Part shown: piece by piece, positions 43,842 through 51,739 of the stretch
Position numbering within the stretch: the first letter of the stretch is position 1
How the letters are laid out: the number at the start of each line of letters is the position of its first letter
Origin: a virus
DNA length: 64,000 nucleotides
Reading direction: 5' to 3' (one strand)
Virus record (IMG/VR): IMGVR_UViG_3300048593_000672
Span: 1 to 64,000 of that record
Made by a program: the position numbers and the translations under genes
The notes under the pieces: model-generated
What the model was told of the DNA's origin: nothing
Database searches by the model: none
Seen by the model: the letters and a program-made list of their open reading frames with translations, nothing else

Positions 43842-43866
43842 CCCCAGTTTGTTACTGGGGTTTTTT
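43842..43866 (+). terminator. Terminator (attenuator) inside a leader
   Basis: CCCCAGT (43842-43848) pairs with ACTGGGG (43854-43860) and is followed by six T. It lies between the promoter at 43777 and the first gene at 43872, so read-through must be regulated or partial. A 16-residue leader frame (ATG at 43829, MVNTPPVCYWGFLKYD) runs across the hairpin and ends inside the next gene. Confidence 0.75.
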
Positions 43867-43871
43867 AAAAT

Positions 43872-44114
43872 ATGATTGATCAAGATTATCGAAACTTTCG
43901 CATCCGTGATTTGGCTGAACGTATCCTTTTTGCTGGTGTTAATGCACACTCAACATTTATTGTAAACAGCACTGTCTACAATGCTGTCTCATCTGCATAC
44001 AACTACGCTAAACAGTTAGTTGATTATGGCATTCAACACTATCCTATTGTCACCGACGAATGTGGGGATGAAGAACCAGTCACCGCAGGCACCACCTTGC
44101 AGGATAGTTTATAA
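43872..44114 (+). CDS. Hypothetical protein
   Basis: An 80-residue protein (MIDQDYRNFRIRDLAERILFAGVNAHSTFIVNSTVYNAV). Helical, acidic at the C-terminus. First gene after the attenuator; adjoins the VRR-NUC gene directly. No family recognised. Confidence 0.6.
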   Translation: MIDQDYRNFRIRDLAERILFAGVNAHSTFIVNSTVYNAVSSAYNYAKQLVDYGIQHYPIVTDECGDEEPVTAGTTLQDSL

Positions 44115-44534
44115 ATGCTAGCCCCAATAATTATTAAAAGTCCCAAAAAAACTTACGCTACTAAATCAGAACATGATGAACAGGCTGAGTTCGTAGCTTG
44201 GTTTAAAAAGCTTTATCCCAACGTAGGTATTTTTGCTATTCCCAACGGTGCTAATTTGTCGGGGGATAAAAGTGGCAATCAACAAAAAGATGCTGCTGCT
44301 AGGGCTAAACAATGGCGGTATCTTGTAGCGGAGGGAGCCAGTAAAGGTCATCCTGATCTACAAATACCAGCGTGGAAAATTGTGATTGAATTTAAAAAAG
44401 CCAAGGGTGGTGTAGTCAGTCCCGAACAAGAGGATTGGCTAAGATATTACCGTTCAATTGGATGGAATGCTGTTGTTTGTTATGGCGCATCTCAAGCTAA
44501 AGATTTTATTAATGGTTTTGTTAGGAGGATGTGA
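44115..44534 (+). CDS. VRR-NUC domain nuclease
   Basis: A 139-residue PD-(D/E)XK-family nuclease of the VRR-NUC type: EHDEQAEFVAWFKKLYP, then IPNGANLSG, EGASKGHPDLQIP (catalytic D), IVIEFKKAKGG (ExK) and SPEQEDWL. Phage VRR-NUC proteins are small structure-specific nucleases, possibly resolving branched DNA before packaging. Starts immediately after the previous stop. Confidence 0.85.
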   Translation: MLAPIIIKSPKKTYATKSEHDEQAEFVAWFKKLYPNVGIFAIPNGANLSGDKSGNQQKDAAARAKQWRYLVAEGASKGHPDLQIPAWKIVIEFKKAKGGVVSPEQEDWLRYYRSIGWNAVVCYGASQAKDFINGFVRRM

Positions 44535-44701
44535 TGTTAATACTTATTATTTGCATTATCGCCCTTCCCCTATTCCTTCTCGTTGGTATTTTATCAGTTA
44601 GTTATTGGTATCCCCCGCAAGGTTATCAAGCTAAAACTGATAAGCCAGTGGGGAAACTACCAAATTTTAAAAGCTCTGTAAATAAAAACTATGGGAATTA
44701 A
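44534..44701 (+). CDS. Small membrane protein
   Basis: A 55-residue protein with an N-terminal transmembrane segment (LILIICIIALPLFLLVGIL) and a basic cytoplasmic tail. Its ATG overlaps the nuclease stop and follows AGGAGG, a strong ribosome site; its stop overlaps the start of the next gene. Function unknown. Confidence 0.6.
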   Translation: MLILIICIIALPLFLLVGILSVSYWYPPQGYQAKTDKPVGKLPNFKSSVNKNYGN

Positions 44702-44915
44702 AACTTTTGATATTAGAGAACACGACAAAGCCAGAGGAGAGAAGTTTGAAGTCAACAATTTCTCTCTTACTTATGATCGTGATTATGGAATTGATCGCCG
44801 TAGCGGTTGGACTGTAGTGATTGATGGCGTAGTCGTTGTTCAGCTTACTTTCATCTGGAAAGCCCTATTTTTATGCGCTAAATCTCTTTTTTTTCGGGAA
44901 TACGCTGATAACTAA
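44691..44915 (+). CDS. Hypothetical protein
   Basis: A 74-residue protein (MGIKTFDIREHDKARGEKFEVNNFSLTYDRDYG) with a hydrophobic C-terminal half (VVVQLTFIWKALFLCA). It ends convergently, overlapping the 3' end of the leftward head-tail adaptor gene by four bases. No family recognised. Confidence 0.5.
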   Translation: MGIKTFDIREHDKARGEKFEVNNFSLTYDRDYGIDRRSGWTVVIDGVVVVQLTFIWKALFLCAKSLFFREYADN

Positions 44916-45595
44916 ACCCCCCTAATCCTTAAACTCTTAAAGGGCAACATCATGTAGTCAGGAATTTGGCCAATTAACGTTGGGTCGGTGGCGTATTTGA
45001 TTCTAAATTCATCAAAGGGTACATTCAATTCACTTACGCCTTTAAACACCCCAGACTGCACAATATAAGTGAGAATAGCACCAGCAGAAGCCTTTAGTTG
45101 ATTGATTTCTTGTGTGTCTTGGGTAAAATCAAACCCCGCCCAATACTCACACTTGTAATCAGTAAATCCGCTTTGCTGGTATCCTCCACGCAAATAACTG
45201 GATTGCCAGCCAGAACTTATTAGATTGATATTGGAATAGTTAAGAAAGATTTGATTATTGCTATCTAAAATAAACTCATCATCCGTGAGCGATCGCCAAC
45301 TCCCTGGCGGAACTGCCCGATTGAAAGTGTCAACTACATTCCCCCCAATCCTGACTGACAGGGCAAAGGGGTGATCGTCGTCAATCAGAATAGGAAAATG
45401 CTGTAGAAAGAAAGATTGAGTTTTAAAATTTAGCTTACGAGTTTCGGTGCGAAGGGCAAGGTCTAACGGACGGCCCGCCCCCGCCTCCGACTCTAGGATA
45501 GATTGCAAATAGTAAAATGCCCCAGTTAAAGCGTCACTGGTTAAGTTAACACCTGGGGCGAATAATGGTAAGTCATCCTCATTCAGAATCGCCAT
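44912..45595 (-). CDS. Head-tail adaptor protein (probable)
   Basis: A 227-residue protein immediately downstream of the capsid genes. It starts MAILNEDDLPLFAPGVNLTSDALTGAFYYLQSILESEAG, the helical pattern of gp6-like adaptors, followed by beta strands. Identification is by position after the capsid gene and size. It is separated from a short zinc-protein gene by five bases. Confidence 0.55.
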   Translation of the reverse strand: MAILNEDDLPLFAPGVNLTSDALTGAFYYLQSILESEAGAGRPLDLALRTETRKLNFKTQSFFLQHFPILIDDDHPFALSVRIGGNVVDTFNRAVPPGSWRSLTDDEFILDSNNQIFLNYSNINLISSGWQSSYLRGGYQQSGFTDYKCEYWAGFDFTQDTQEINQLKASAGAILTYIVQSGVFKGVSELNVPFDEFRIKYATDPTLIGQIPDYMMLPFKSLRIRGV

Positions 45596-45600
45596 AATTG

Positions 45601-45843
45601 TTATTTGATAAAGCTACAATTACGCTTGCTAATAGGACAGAATCGCTCTCGTTCTGCCGTATCCCCAATATTGCGAGAGAGGGGTTTTTCACCACAAGTT
45701 TCACACAACTTGATAACCGACTTTGGCCCAGTTTGAGTACCAGCAAGATAAGCCCCTGCTGTTTTTGCCAGATCGATAGGTTCGATCGTTTTTTTAGGTT
45801 CCTCAAACGTTTCAAACTTTTCGGTAGTAGGAGTAGTAGCCAT
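45601..45843 (-). CDS. Small four-cysteine protein
   Basis: An 80-residue protein with CETCGEK and CPISKRNC near its C-terminus, a probable zinc site, and a threonine-rich N-terminus. Located between the capsid and the adaptor genes. No family recognised; could be a head-decoration or assembly factor. Confidence 0.55.
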   Translation of the reverse strand: MATTPTTEKFETFEEPKKTIEPIDLAKTAGAYLAGTQTGPKSVIKLCETCGEKPLSRNIGDTAERERFCPISKRNCSFIK

Positions 45844-45847
45844 ATTT

Positions 45848-47743
45848 TTAGAGTTCAGTTGCTAAGTAACGGACTTCGATTACGCGAGTTTGTTGGGGAA
45901 CATCACTGGTGTCGCTGTAACCAGTTGCATCAACGTCAAGAGGATCAAACGATTCATGGGAGAACCAAGCAAATTCACTGGCACGGTTCCAGAGGATTTC
46001 ACCAGTCCGGCTGCGAATTTCCATTGGCATCCCGACACCACGCGAAATGCTATCAGCACCGAGATTGTAAGTAGAACGAGTCTTTTTAGAGCCAGCCCCA
46101 GTCGTAACATTTTGAACTCCTGGGGTGCCAGGTGCACCCATGCCACGCTCATTCTGAGAGAAAATATGGAAACCAGAAACAACGCCGTGATAGCCAGAGA
46201 TTTGATCAATGTCAGTAATGGACTGCAATGCACTGGTAACACTTAACTGTTCTTCCATCGTTGCGGGGTTTAAGAACGCTTGACGATCAATAGTTACCAG
46301 GCTATCGGCTAACTGATTAAAACTATAGTCGTCAAGGATTTTGGCGTAATAATTCCCTTCGTACTTGGGAATCTTCATTGCAGCCATGTACTCATACTCA
46401 GAGCGCAAAGCAGAAGCCGTACAAAGCCCACCAGAGCCAACCACAAGATTGAGTGGATTAGTTTCAATCTCGTTATTATTGATATAAACAACAGCACTGG
46501 TCGGAGTGATTAAAGACCAAATAGCAAGGTCTTCAAAAATCATGTAGTTACGGGCAATATTAATATCAAACAAATTGAAAATATCAATCGCCGAAGTTTG
46601 CTCTGTGAAGTTGGCGACAAAGTAAGGTTCATTACCAGTTGCACCAATTTTACCCATCCCCCACTCTTTGAGGACAACATCAACAGTGCCAGTTTGCACC
46701 CCTTGACGGTTATCAGTAAGATTGGCAAACGTACCGTTACCAGATAACTGCCAACTAGAAACCGTGGTAGGTGGGGTATTTAGCGCATAACGCCAAACCT
46801 GCATTGTATCGCCCCTGTTTTTTTCCCACTGAATCTTGATGTTGGGAAATTGCCACATAATATAATTGGAACGGTGAGTAAACCGCATCAATCCACTTAA
46901 GAAGGGTAGAAAACCACCGACAATATCAGCAGGAATAACACCAGCGTTAAAAGTTACATTTGAACTTGAGCCAAACAACCCATTCCGTTTCAAGTAATCT
47001 TCATATTCTTGAAAAATGGGAAGATGCTGAAAACTGTTGACGTTGCGGAACTTTGTACCCAAGTCTTTTTCGGCTTCCTTAATATGACTAAAAAGCCACT
47101 GTTGCATGGCAGTACCGTTAGGTTGTCCCCATGAACTATCAACCCCACTGATCGAGTCTCTTACGTTTTTACGAACCTTGGGGGCTGACTCAAGAATGGA
47201 CTGAAACTCTTGAACTAAACGACTTTGGCGATCGCTACGGCTAATCTTCGTAAAAACAGAGCCATTGTAATTCTGACTACGCCCAGTAATCCCAGTCACC
47301 GCTTGCAGATTGTCCATTGCTTGCTCCTGCTGGTGTTTTTCATCCTGTGTTTGTTTTAAGCTGGCTTGCAAATCTGCTACTTGCTTTTTAAGGGCTTCCA
47401 TCTCAGGTGATTCAGCACAATCCTCTTCAATCGCCTGTACAGCCGTTAACTGAGCTTTGGCCGCAATTGCCGCCGCATCAGCCGCTTGTTGGATCATTGC
47501 CTGTACATCTTGAACAGTCATCGTAACTGTCTGGGGAGCGGAAACAGAAATACCAGCAGGGGGAATATCAGTCGATTGCAAGTTGATCGTTGCAGTTCGC
47601 TTAGTCGCTTTTGCCTTAGCCTCCGCCTTATCCTTAATTAATTCATTTAATACTTCAACAGTAGCTACACCCTCCTCAGAGGAAGGGGGTATTACCACTG
47701 TTTTTAGTTCTTGGGTAACTCGCGGCTTTCGGGTAGTTGCCAT
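45848..47743 (-). CDS. Scaffold-major capsid fusion protein
   Basis: A 631-residue protein. Residues 1-155 are charged and helical with a coiled coil (ESPEMEALKKQVADLQASLKQTQDEKHQQ), as in scaffold domains that are removed by the prohead protease. Residues about 175-631 fit an HK97-fold capsid protein (FNAGVIPADIVGGFLPFLSGLM; NIKIQWEKNRGDTMQVWRY; VKEWGMGKIGATGN region; C-terminal DVPQQTRVIEVRYLATEL). Size, order after a protease-like gene and the N-terminal coiled coil support this. The fibre-like neighbour genes are not part of it. Confidence 0.7.
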   Translation of the reverse strand: MATTRKPRVTQELKTVVIPPSSEEGVATVEVLNELIKDKAEAKAKATKRTATINLQSTDIPPAGISVSAPQTVTMTVQDVQAMIQQAADAAAIAAKAQLTAVQAIEEDCAESPEMEALKKQVADLQASLKQTQDEKHQQEQAMDNLQAVTGITGRSQNYNGSVFTKISRSDRQSRLVQEFQSILESAPKVRKNVRDSISGVDSSWGQPNGTAMQQWLFSHIKEAEKDLGTKFRNVNSFQHLPIFQEYEDYLKRNGLFGSSSNVTFNAGVIPADIVGGFLPFLSGLMRFTHRSNYIMWQFPNIKIQWEKNRGDTMQVWRYALNTPPTTVSSWQLSGNGTFANLTDNRQGVQTGTVDVVLKEWGMGKIGATGNEPYFVANFTEQTSAIDIFNLFDINIARNYMIFEDLAIWSLITPTSAVVYINNNEIETNPLNLVVGSGGLCTASALRSEYEYMAAMKIPKYEGNYYAKILDDYSFNQLADSLVTIDRQAFLNPATMEEQLSVTSALQSITDIDQISGYHGVVSGFHIFSQNERGMGAPGTPGVQNVTTGAGSKKTRSTYNLGADSISRGVGMPMEIRSRTGEILWNRASEFAWFSHESFDPLDVDATGYSDTSDVPQQTRVIEVRYLATEL

Positions 47744-47787
47744 AATTTTTAAAATAAAAAGCTTTCTTAACTAAATATACTTTAAAG

Positions 47788-48519
47788 TCAAACAAGTTTG
47801 GTAAGTTTTTCATCAAATATTCTGGCACTTGGCACATTCCCCGCCGTCACAAAGCTTAATTCTTTAGAAAAATGGGTGGCGTTATAGAATGCGTAAGGTG
47901 CAATATCCTCCGGCTCAATCTCCCCCCAAGCTGCCAACATCTGCGACCAGAAACCAGGTGGGTAGTGAGGATCATCCTTGCCAAAATCCCCACCACACAA
48001 GGGGCATTCATAACTTTGGTTGCGAGTAATGCCACCAGTAGAGACATCGTTTAGCTGTAAATAACGAATCGCGTTAACGGCAGGACTATCGGCGGGAATG
48101 GCGGCGTAACAAATTACAGCCTGATACTTCCCACACTTTTTGATCACCTCATAGTCAAGACGGGGGTTAATCGAATTATCCAAAATCAGATTGAGTTGGG
48201 CTGGCCCTGGGTTATCAAACCGGAATAACTCAGCATCATAAACAAATCCAAGTGCTTTGTTGACAGTCTCCCAGTCGTGATCCATCGTCAAAACTTGGCC
48301 CTTGTAACTGTCTCTCATTGACTCAAGAGCCAAATCTTGCCAAACCGTCAAATCTTCCCGCAACAGATTGTCACTAGCCAAGATAGGCACACTAATCATT
48401 TCATTGGGGCCAAAATCAGCCTGACCTTTCTTTTTGCAAGCATTTATTAAAGCCAACTGCTCATCAGTCGGATAATCAACACATAATTTTCGGGCGATCG
48501 CTTCTCTATCAAAAATCAT
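47788..48519 (-). CDS. Probable prohead protease
   Basis: A 243-residue protein (MIFDREAIARKLCVDYPTDEQ...) starting at the ATG at 48519. It lies just upstream of the scaffold-capsid gene, the usual place for the maturation protease. Candidate catalytic residues are the histidine in MDHDWETV and the serine in DVSTGGITR, a spacing compatible with HK97-type proteases; a CPLCGG motif adds a metal site. The assignment is by position and motif, not by strong similarity. Confidence 0.5.
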   Translation of the reverse strand: MIFDREAIARKLCVDYPTDEQLALINACKKKGQADFGPNEMISVPILASDNLLREDLTVWQDLALESMRDSYKGQVLTMDHDWETVNKALGFVYDAELFRFDNPGPAQLNLILDNSINPRLDYEVIKKCGKYQAVICYAAIPADSPAVNAIRYLQLNDVSTGGITRNQSYECPLCGGDFGKDDPHYPPGFWSQMLAAWGEIEPEDIAPYAFYNATHFSKELSFVTAGNVPSARIFDEKLTKLV

Positions 48520-48550
48520 CTTACAAATACCAGCGAGAGAACTATATCTC

Positions 48551-48625
48551 AATTATCAGGTAACTTAACTTAGTTGCGTTAAAATAAATAACCCTCGCGG
48601 CGCGTGAACGCCCAGGGTTTGTACA
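48551..48625 (+). promoter_or_regulatory. Rightward promoter variant and leader hairpin for the antirepressor
   Basis: TAACTTAACTTAGTTGCG with TAAAAT at about 48580 is a variant of the shared element. It is followed by a hairpin at 48590-48619 (AACCCT ... GGCG / CGCC ... AGGGTT) just before the antirepressor gene. The hairpin has only three T after it, so its role as a terminator is weak. Confidence 0.5.
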
Positions 48626-48638
48626 CTTAGCACAATAG

Positions 48639-49334
48639 ATGCACATGAACATTGTAAAGGTTTTCGACAACTCTGAGATTCGTTTTGTTGAACATCCCGA
48701 AGGAATCTACAGCTTTGGAATCGTCGCGACGGATTTAGCTGCCATTTTAGAAATTCAAAATAGCCATCAGCTTCCTGTTGACGATAACTGGAAGGGGGTA
48801 GATAGTATCACGACCCCTGGCGGAACTCAGTCTGTGACAGTAATCTGGGAGCCTGGTATTTATCAAGCGTTGGCCAAATCCCGTAAACCCAAAGCAAAGC
48901 CGTTCCAGAAATGGGTCTTTGAAGAAGTCTTGCCCTCCATCCGAAAAACTGGCAAATATGAGTCGATCCCCCAAGCCCCCCAGACCTACATTGAAGCTCT
49001 TAAAGCATTAGTGGCGGCGGAGGAACAAAAGCTGTTACTTGAAGCCAAGACTAAAATCTTGGAAGTTGAGAATCAGCAACTAGCCGAAGCGGTAGATGAA
49101 CTTTTTGACTATAGCTCAATTATCCGTATCGCCAAATTCAATAATGTCTCAGAAAAAGCGTTTGATTGGCGAAAGCTAAAAGCGGCCAGTCAGGTAATGG
49201 GATTAGAAATTAAGCGAGTACCCTGCCCCCGTTTCGAGACAAAATTACTGTACAGCCACGATGCTTGGCGGTTCTGCTATCCAGAAATGCGACTACCAGA
49301 GACAACTACCCTGGTCATTCAGCAAACAAAATAG
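48639..49334 (+). CDS. BRO-N domain antirepressor
   Basis: A 231-residue protein. Residues about 1-110 are a BRO-N (Bro family) domain: IVKVFDNSEIRFVEHPEGIYSFGIVATDLAAIL, then WEPGIYQALAKSRKPKAKPFQKWVFEEVLPSIRKTGKY. A coiled-coil region (AEEQKLLLEAKTKILEVENQQL) leads to a C-terminal DNA-binding or interaction domain. BRO proteins in temperate phages commonly inactivate the repressor. Expression from a leader with a hairpin suggests tight control. It starts at 48639 or at the second ATG at 48645. Confidence 0.8.
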   Translation: MHMNIVKVFDNSEIRFVEHPEGIYSFGIVATDLAAILEIQNSHQLPVDDNWKGVDSITTPGGTQSVTVIWEPGIYQALAKSRKPKAKPFQKWVFEEVLPSIRKTGKYESIPQAPQTYIEALKALVAAEEQKLLLEAKTKILEVENQQLAEAVDELFDYSSIIRIAKFNNVSEKAFDWRKLKAASQVMGLEIKRVPCPRFETKLLYSHDAWRFCYPEMRLPETTTLVIQQTK

Positions 49335-49364
49335 CTTGACAACCAGTATTGGGTTTTAACCTAT

Positions 49365-49436
49365 ACCCAATACTGGAATCGAACCAGTCATCAACCGATT
49401 ATGAGTCGGATGCTTTAACCAATAAGCTAATTGGGT
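49365..49436 (-). tRNA. tRNA with CAT anticodon (Met or Ile2)
   Basis: Minus strand: acceptor ACCCAAT pairs perfectly with ATTGGGT; T-arm ACTGG-TTCGATT-CCAGT; anticodon loop CTCATAA. Anticodon CAT is elongator tRNA-Met or, if modified to lysidine, tRNA-Ile. The acceptor 1-72 pair is A-T, so an initiator tRNA is unlikely. 72 bases. Confidence 0.85.
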
Positions 49437-49452
49437 GTTAAGTTTTAAATCA

Positions 49453-49525
49453 GCCCCAAGACTGGATTTGAACCAGTGACCTCGTTGGGAAACCGTATTG
49501 CTCTACTAGACTAAGCTACTTGAGG
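49453..49525 (-). tRNA. tRNA-like gene with irregular anticodon arm (possibly Gly CCC)
   Basis: Acceptor CCTCAAG/CTTGGGG pairs, and the T-arm ACTGG-TTCAAAT-CCAGT and D-stem are good. The anticodon stem is poor and one base shorter than normal (16 instead of 17 bases between D and variable regions); the loop TTTCCCAA suggests CCC. The tRNA may be decayed or unusual. Confidence 0.55.
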
Positions 49526-49539
49526 ATGTGATCTCATTT

Positions 49540-49590
49540 ATCTTATCACAACCACAATAGCTTGACAACTGAATTTAATTTTGCTATTAT
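49540..49590. promoter_or_regulatory. Divergent promoter pair sharing one operator
   Basis: Rightward: TTGACA (49562-49567), 17 bases, TATTAT (49585-49590). Leftward: TTGTCA (complement of 49563-49568), 17 bases, TAAGAT (complement of 49540-49545), reaching the tRNA pair just downstream. Both -35 boxes lie in the same TTGACAA element, so one repressor could control tRNA and rightward transcripts together. Confidence 0.7.
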
Positions 49591-49596
49591 TAAATA

Positions 49597-49728
49597 GCTT
49601 GCAGTGGAGCGAGCGTGAGTATATAGCCTGCCCCCTTTCCACGGCTAACACTCAGCCCCAACCCAGACTGACTTACCAAAACAGAATTGAATCCTCAAAA
49701 AGTAAACCCCATCGTTTGGGGTTTTTTG
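49597..49728 (+). ncRNA. Candidate short RNA between promoter and terminator
   Basis: The strong promoter at 49562-49590 is followed by about 110 bases with no supported gene and then a good terminator (49704-49728). A transcript of about 130 nucleotides is expected. It may be a regulatory RNA or an attenuated leader of the gene at 49767. Confidence 0.45.
49704..49728 (+). terminator. Rho-independent terminator before a coding gene
   Basis: AAACCCCA (49704-49711) pairs with TGGGGTTT (49717-49724) over a short loop, with six T in a row at 49722-49727. It lies between the 49562 promoter and the gene at 49767. Confidence 0.8.
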
Positions 49729-49766
49729 CTAGAATGAGTGGGTTGTCAAGCCGAATAAGCCCTGTC

Positions 49767-50066
49767 ATGATCGAAAATATTACAAGAGGCATTATAATCG
49801 CACTGACGTTTACAGCAATTAATCAGCCACTCACCCCAGACATTGCGTTTGACTTAGGCTACAAAGTTGGAATTAGGAACTGCCTGTATATTGTCCCAGA
49901 TCAAATAGGCAGCAAGCAAGCCCTTGATATGGCCATTCAAAGCTTAATTAATGAAGAAAGGGAAGTAGTAATAAAAATTAATCACATGGACGAATCTTTG
50001 CCTATTGTAAAAGCTCATGTGGCGGGATACGATAAAGGATTAACACCCTGCAAGGATCGACTATAA
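49767..50066 (+). CDS. Hypothetical protein
   Basis: A 99-residue protein (MIENITRGIIIALTFTAINQPLTPDIAFDLGYKVG) starting at the ATG at 49767 downstream of a terminator; an upstream ATG at 49734 would add 11 residues but overlaps the terminator end. Longer frames that pass through the terminator are rejected. Contains KQALDMAIQSLINEEREVVIKI. No family recognised. Confidence 0.55.
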   Translation: MIENITRGIIIALTFTAINQPLTPDIAFDLGYKVGIRNCLYIVPDQIGSKQALDMAIQSLINEEREVVIKINHMDESLPIVKAHVAGYDKGLTPCKDRL

Positions 50067-50218
50067 TGTTTATCGCAAAACTAAAAGATGGAACAACTGT
50101 GTCATTTCCAGAGGAAGATTTAGAAAGATTTTTTGATCAAGACGGGGACAATCTACAGCCACAAACCAAAATACTTAAGGCTCGAAGATTGCCGATTAAC
50201 CCACCCACCCAAACTTAA
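50066..50218 (+). CDS. Hypothetical small protein
   Basis: A 50-residue protein (MFIAKLKDGTTVSFPEEDLERFFDQDGDN) whose ATG overlaps the previous stop (TAATG). Its 3' end overlaps the convergent MuF gene by 23 bases. No family recognised. Confidence 0.5.
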   Translation: MFIAKLKDGTTVSFPEEDLERFFDQDGDNLQPQTKILKARRLPINPPTQT

Positions 50219-50849
50219 GCTCTAACAAGGATTGATTATCGGGTCTATTCTGGCTAAACGAATATTCAAATGAGCATTTACAATTAGACCGACAATCACA
50301 GCCTTCCCCAATATTTTGCAAAATTCCCTTTGGTTGCCACCCCAAAGCAGCATACTGGGGGCATTGAGCGCAGGGAACTTTACTATTCAAAATACGCCGT
50401 TCGTAAGTAGCACCAGCAAGAGAAAATCCTTCTCTTCGGCCTCTCTCAAACATTCCCCTCGCCGCCGCCGCATATTGATCTAACCTAGCCGTAATTTGAT
50501 TCTCGGTCAATTGTCCCAGGGCCATCTCAGCACTAAACTTTCTTAGATAGCCATATTCCCGCCGCAATCGTCGCCCCACAATCCCATAGTCCCGATACTC
50601 CATTTGACCCGCCCCCAACTTGTAAAGCTGTAAGTTGAGGTCTTTGATGTTCTGGGCTATGTCTGACTCCCATTCGCCTAAACTTAGCCGCCCCTCAAAT
50701 AAATCAGTGGCGATCGCTCTATTTTCCTGCTGGTATTGTTCAATCTGTTTATTAACTAGATCTTTAATTGTGGCTAGTCCAACTAATCGACCCGTTGACT
50801 TATTGCGGTATCGGAGAGTCCTTGGGTCAAATTCAAAATCAGTAACCAT
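50196..50849 (-). CDS. MuF-like minor head protein
   Basis: A 217-residue protein. The region YAAAARGMFERGRREGFSLAGATYERRILNSKVPCAQCPQYA followed by CDCRSNCKCSFEY fits the Mu gpF / SPP1 gp7 fold, in which cysteines or histidines follow a helical domain. These minor head proteins associate with the portal and are sometimes injected. A C-terminal four-cysteine cluster could bind metal. It lies divergent to the decoration-like gene at 50885. Confidence 0.7.
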   Translation of the reverse strand: MVTDFEFDPRTLRYRNKSTGRLVGLATIKDLVNKQIEQYQQENRAIATDLFEGRLSLGEWESDIAQNIKDLNLQLYKLGAGQMEYRDYGIVGRRLRREYGYLRKFSAEMALGQLTENQITARLDQYAAAARGMFERGRREGFSLAGATYERRILNSKVPCAQCPQYAALGWQPKGILQNIGEGCDCRSNCKCSFEYSFSQNRPDNQSLLELKFGWVG

Positions 50850-50884
50850 GTTAAAATGTGAGGAAACTATAGTTACTTAATATT

Positions 50885-51463
50885 ATGCCTTTTCCCCCTC
50901 CCGCCAAAATCAATGGTATTCGTGCAGTCTCCGTTCCCGGCCAACACTCAGCCCAGGTTTTTAACACTCAAACCCTACAAGCTGGCGTTGTCAGTTCTGT
51001 TAGCTTGACTCGCCCTTCCAATACCACCGCTTATACGGGTGGAGATGTGATTGGGATTGCCGATACAACGACTCCCGCTAATGCTGGTTCTGCCATTCTT
51101 GAATTTACATCCGTCGGCAACACTGGCGAGTTGATCAAAATCGCAGCCTCAACTTTTCAAGTCAATCTGTCATCTGTCCCCGCCAGCATGACATCCTTCA
51201 AGCTCCATCTTTATAATGCTTCTCCTACAGCCATTCTTGACAATGCGCCCTTTGACTTGGTAAGCGGCGATCGCACCAAGTATCTGGGAAGTATTGACAT
51301 TGGCACTCCGGCTGATCTTGGCTCTACCCTATTCAGTCAAGAAGATGCTGTCAATAAACTGGTTAAATTAGTCACCACATCTCTTTACGGTGTAATTGAA
51401 ACGGCTGGTGGTTACACTCCCGCCAGTGGAACGGGAATGACTGTGACATTAATCACTGGCTAA
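50885..51463 (+). CDS. Capsid decoration-like structural protein
   Basis: A 192-residue beta-rich protein (VPGQHSAQVFNTQTLQAG; IEFTSVGNTGELIKIAASTFQVNLSSV; FSQEDAVNKLVKLVTTSLYGVIET). It resembles phage virion proteins of Ig-like or jelly-roll type that decorate heads. It is transcribed opposite to most head genes and lacks a strong ribosome site near its ATG. Function is inferred from composition and neighbours. Confidence 0.6.
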   Translation: MPFPPPAKINGIRAVSVPGQHSAQVFNTQTLQAGVVSSVSLTRPSNTTAYTGGDVIGIADTTTPANAGSAILEFTSVGNTGELIKIAASTFQVNLSSVPASMTSFKLHLYNASPTAILDNAPFDLVSGDRTKYLGSIDIGTPADLGSTLFSQEDAVNKLVKLVTTSLYGVIETAGGYTPASGTGMTVTLITG

Positions 51464-51734
51464 AATCTGGCAGTTCAACTTCTTGACAAGCCAATTTATG
51501 CGTTGAATCCGATAAAAACCGAATCCTCCCATCTGTCACTAATGAGTGGCAGATTTTTTTGGGTCTTGCTTTATCGGTAAAGTCAATTTCAACTAATACG
51601 GAAGGCATAAAACTTGGTTTTTCTAGTGTTCCACTAAAAGCCCATTTACGAGTAGCTGTTGAGACTTCATGAATCTCCCCACAGCCTGGGCATTGGAAAG
51701 AGTAACCATTGTTTGTGTGTTGAACTTTAGCCAT
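51453..51734 (-). CDS. DUF6527-like zinc protein
   Basis: A 93-residue protein with the DUF6527 pattern: FQCPGCGEIHEV, then KWAFSGTLEKPSFMPSVLVE, KICHSLVTDGRIRFLSDSTHKLACQEVELPDF. The family is widespread in phages and sometimes mislabelled as ammonia monooxygenase; function unknown, presumably binds zinc through the CxxC and later Cys/His. Located beside the dCTP deaminase gene. Confidence 0.8.
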   Translation of the reverse strand: MAKVQHTNNGYSFQCPGCGEIHEVSTATRKWAFSGTLEKPSFMPSVLVEIDFTDKARPKKICHSLVTDGRIRFLSDSTHKLACQEVELPDFSQ

Positions 51735-51739
51735 TATCT

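Noticed and set aside
45598-46246. Rightward frames opposite the capsid genes
   Set aside because: They lie wholly antisense to well-supported genes, have no promoter or ribosome site and unusual composition.
49336-49362. Rightward promoter directly before the tRNA genes
   Set aside because: TTGACA is present at 49336 but the tRNAs are on the other strand and the -10 is weak; the leftward promoter at 49540-49568 explains them better.
51404-51411. Exact E. coli Chi sequence GCTGGTGG
   Set aside because: Only one exact copy was noticed. The recurrent motif here is GCTGGT followed by AT, GT or GC, so E. coli Chi itself is not the explanation.
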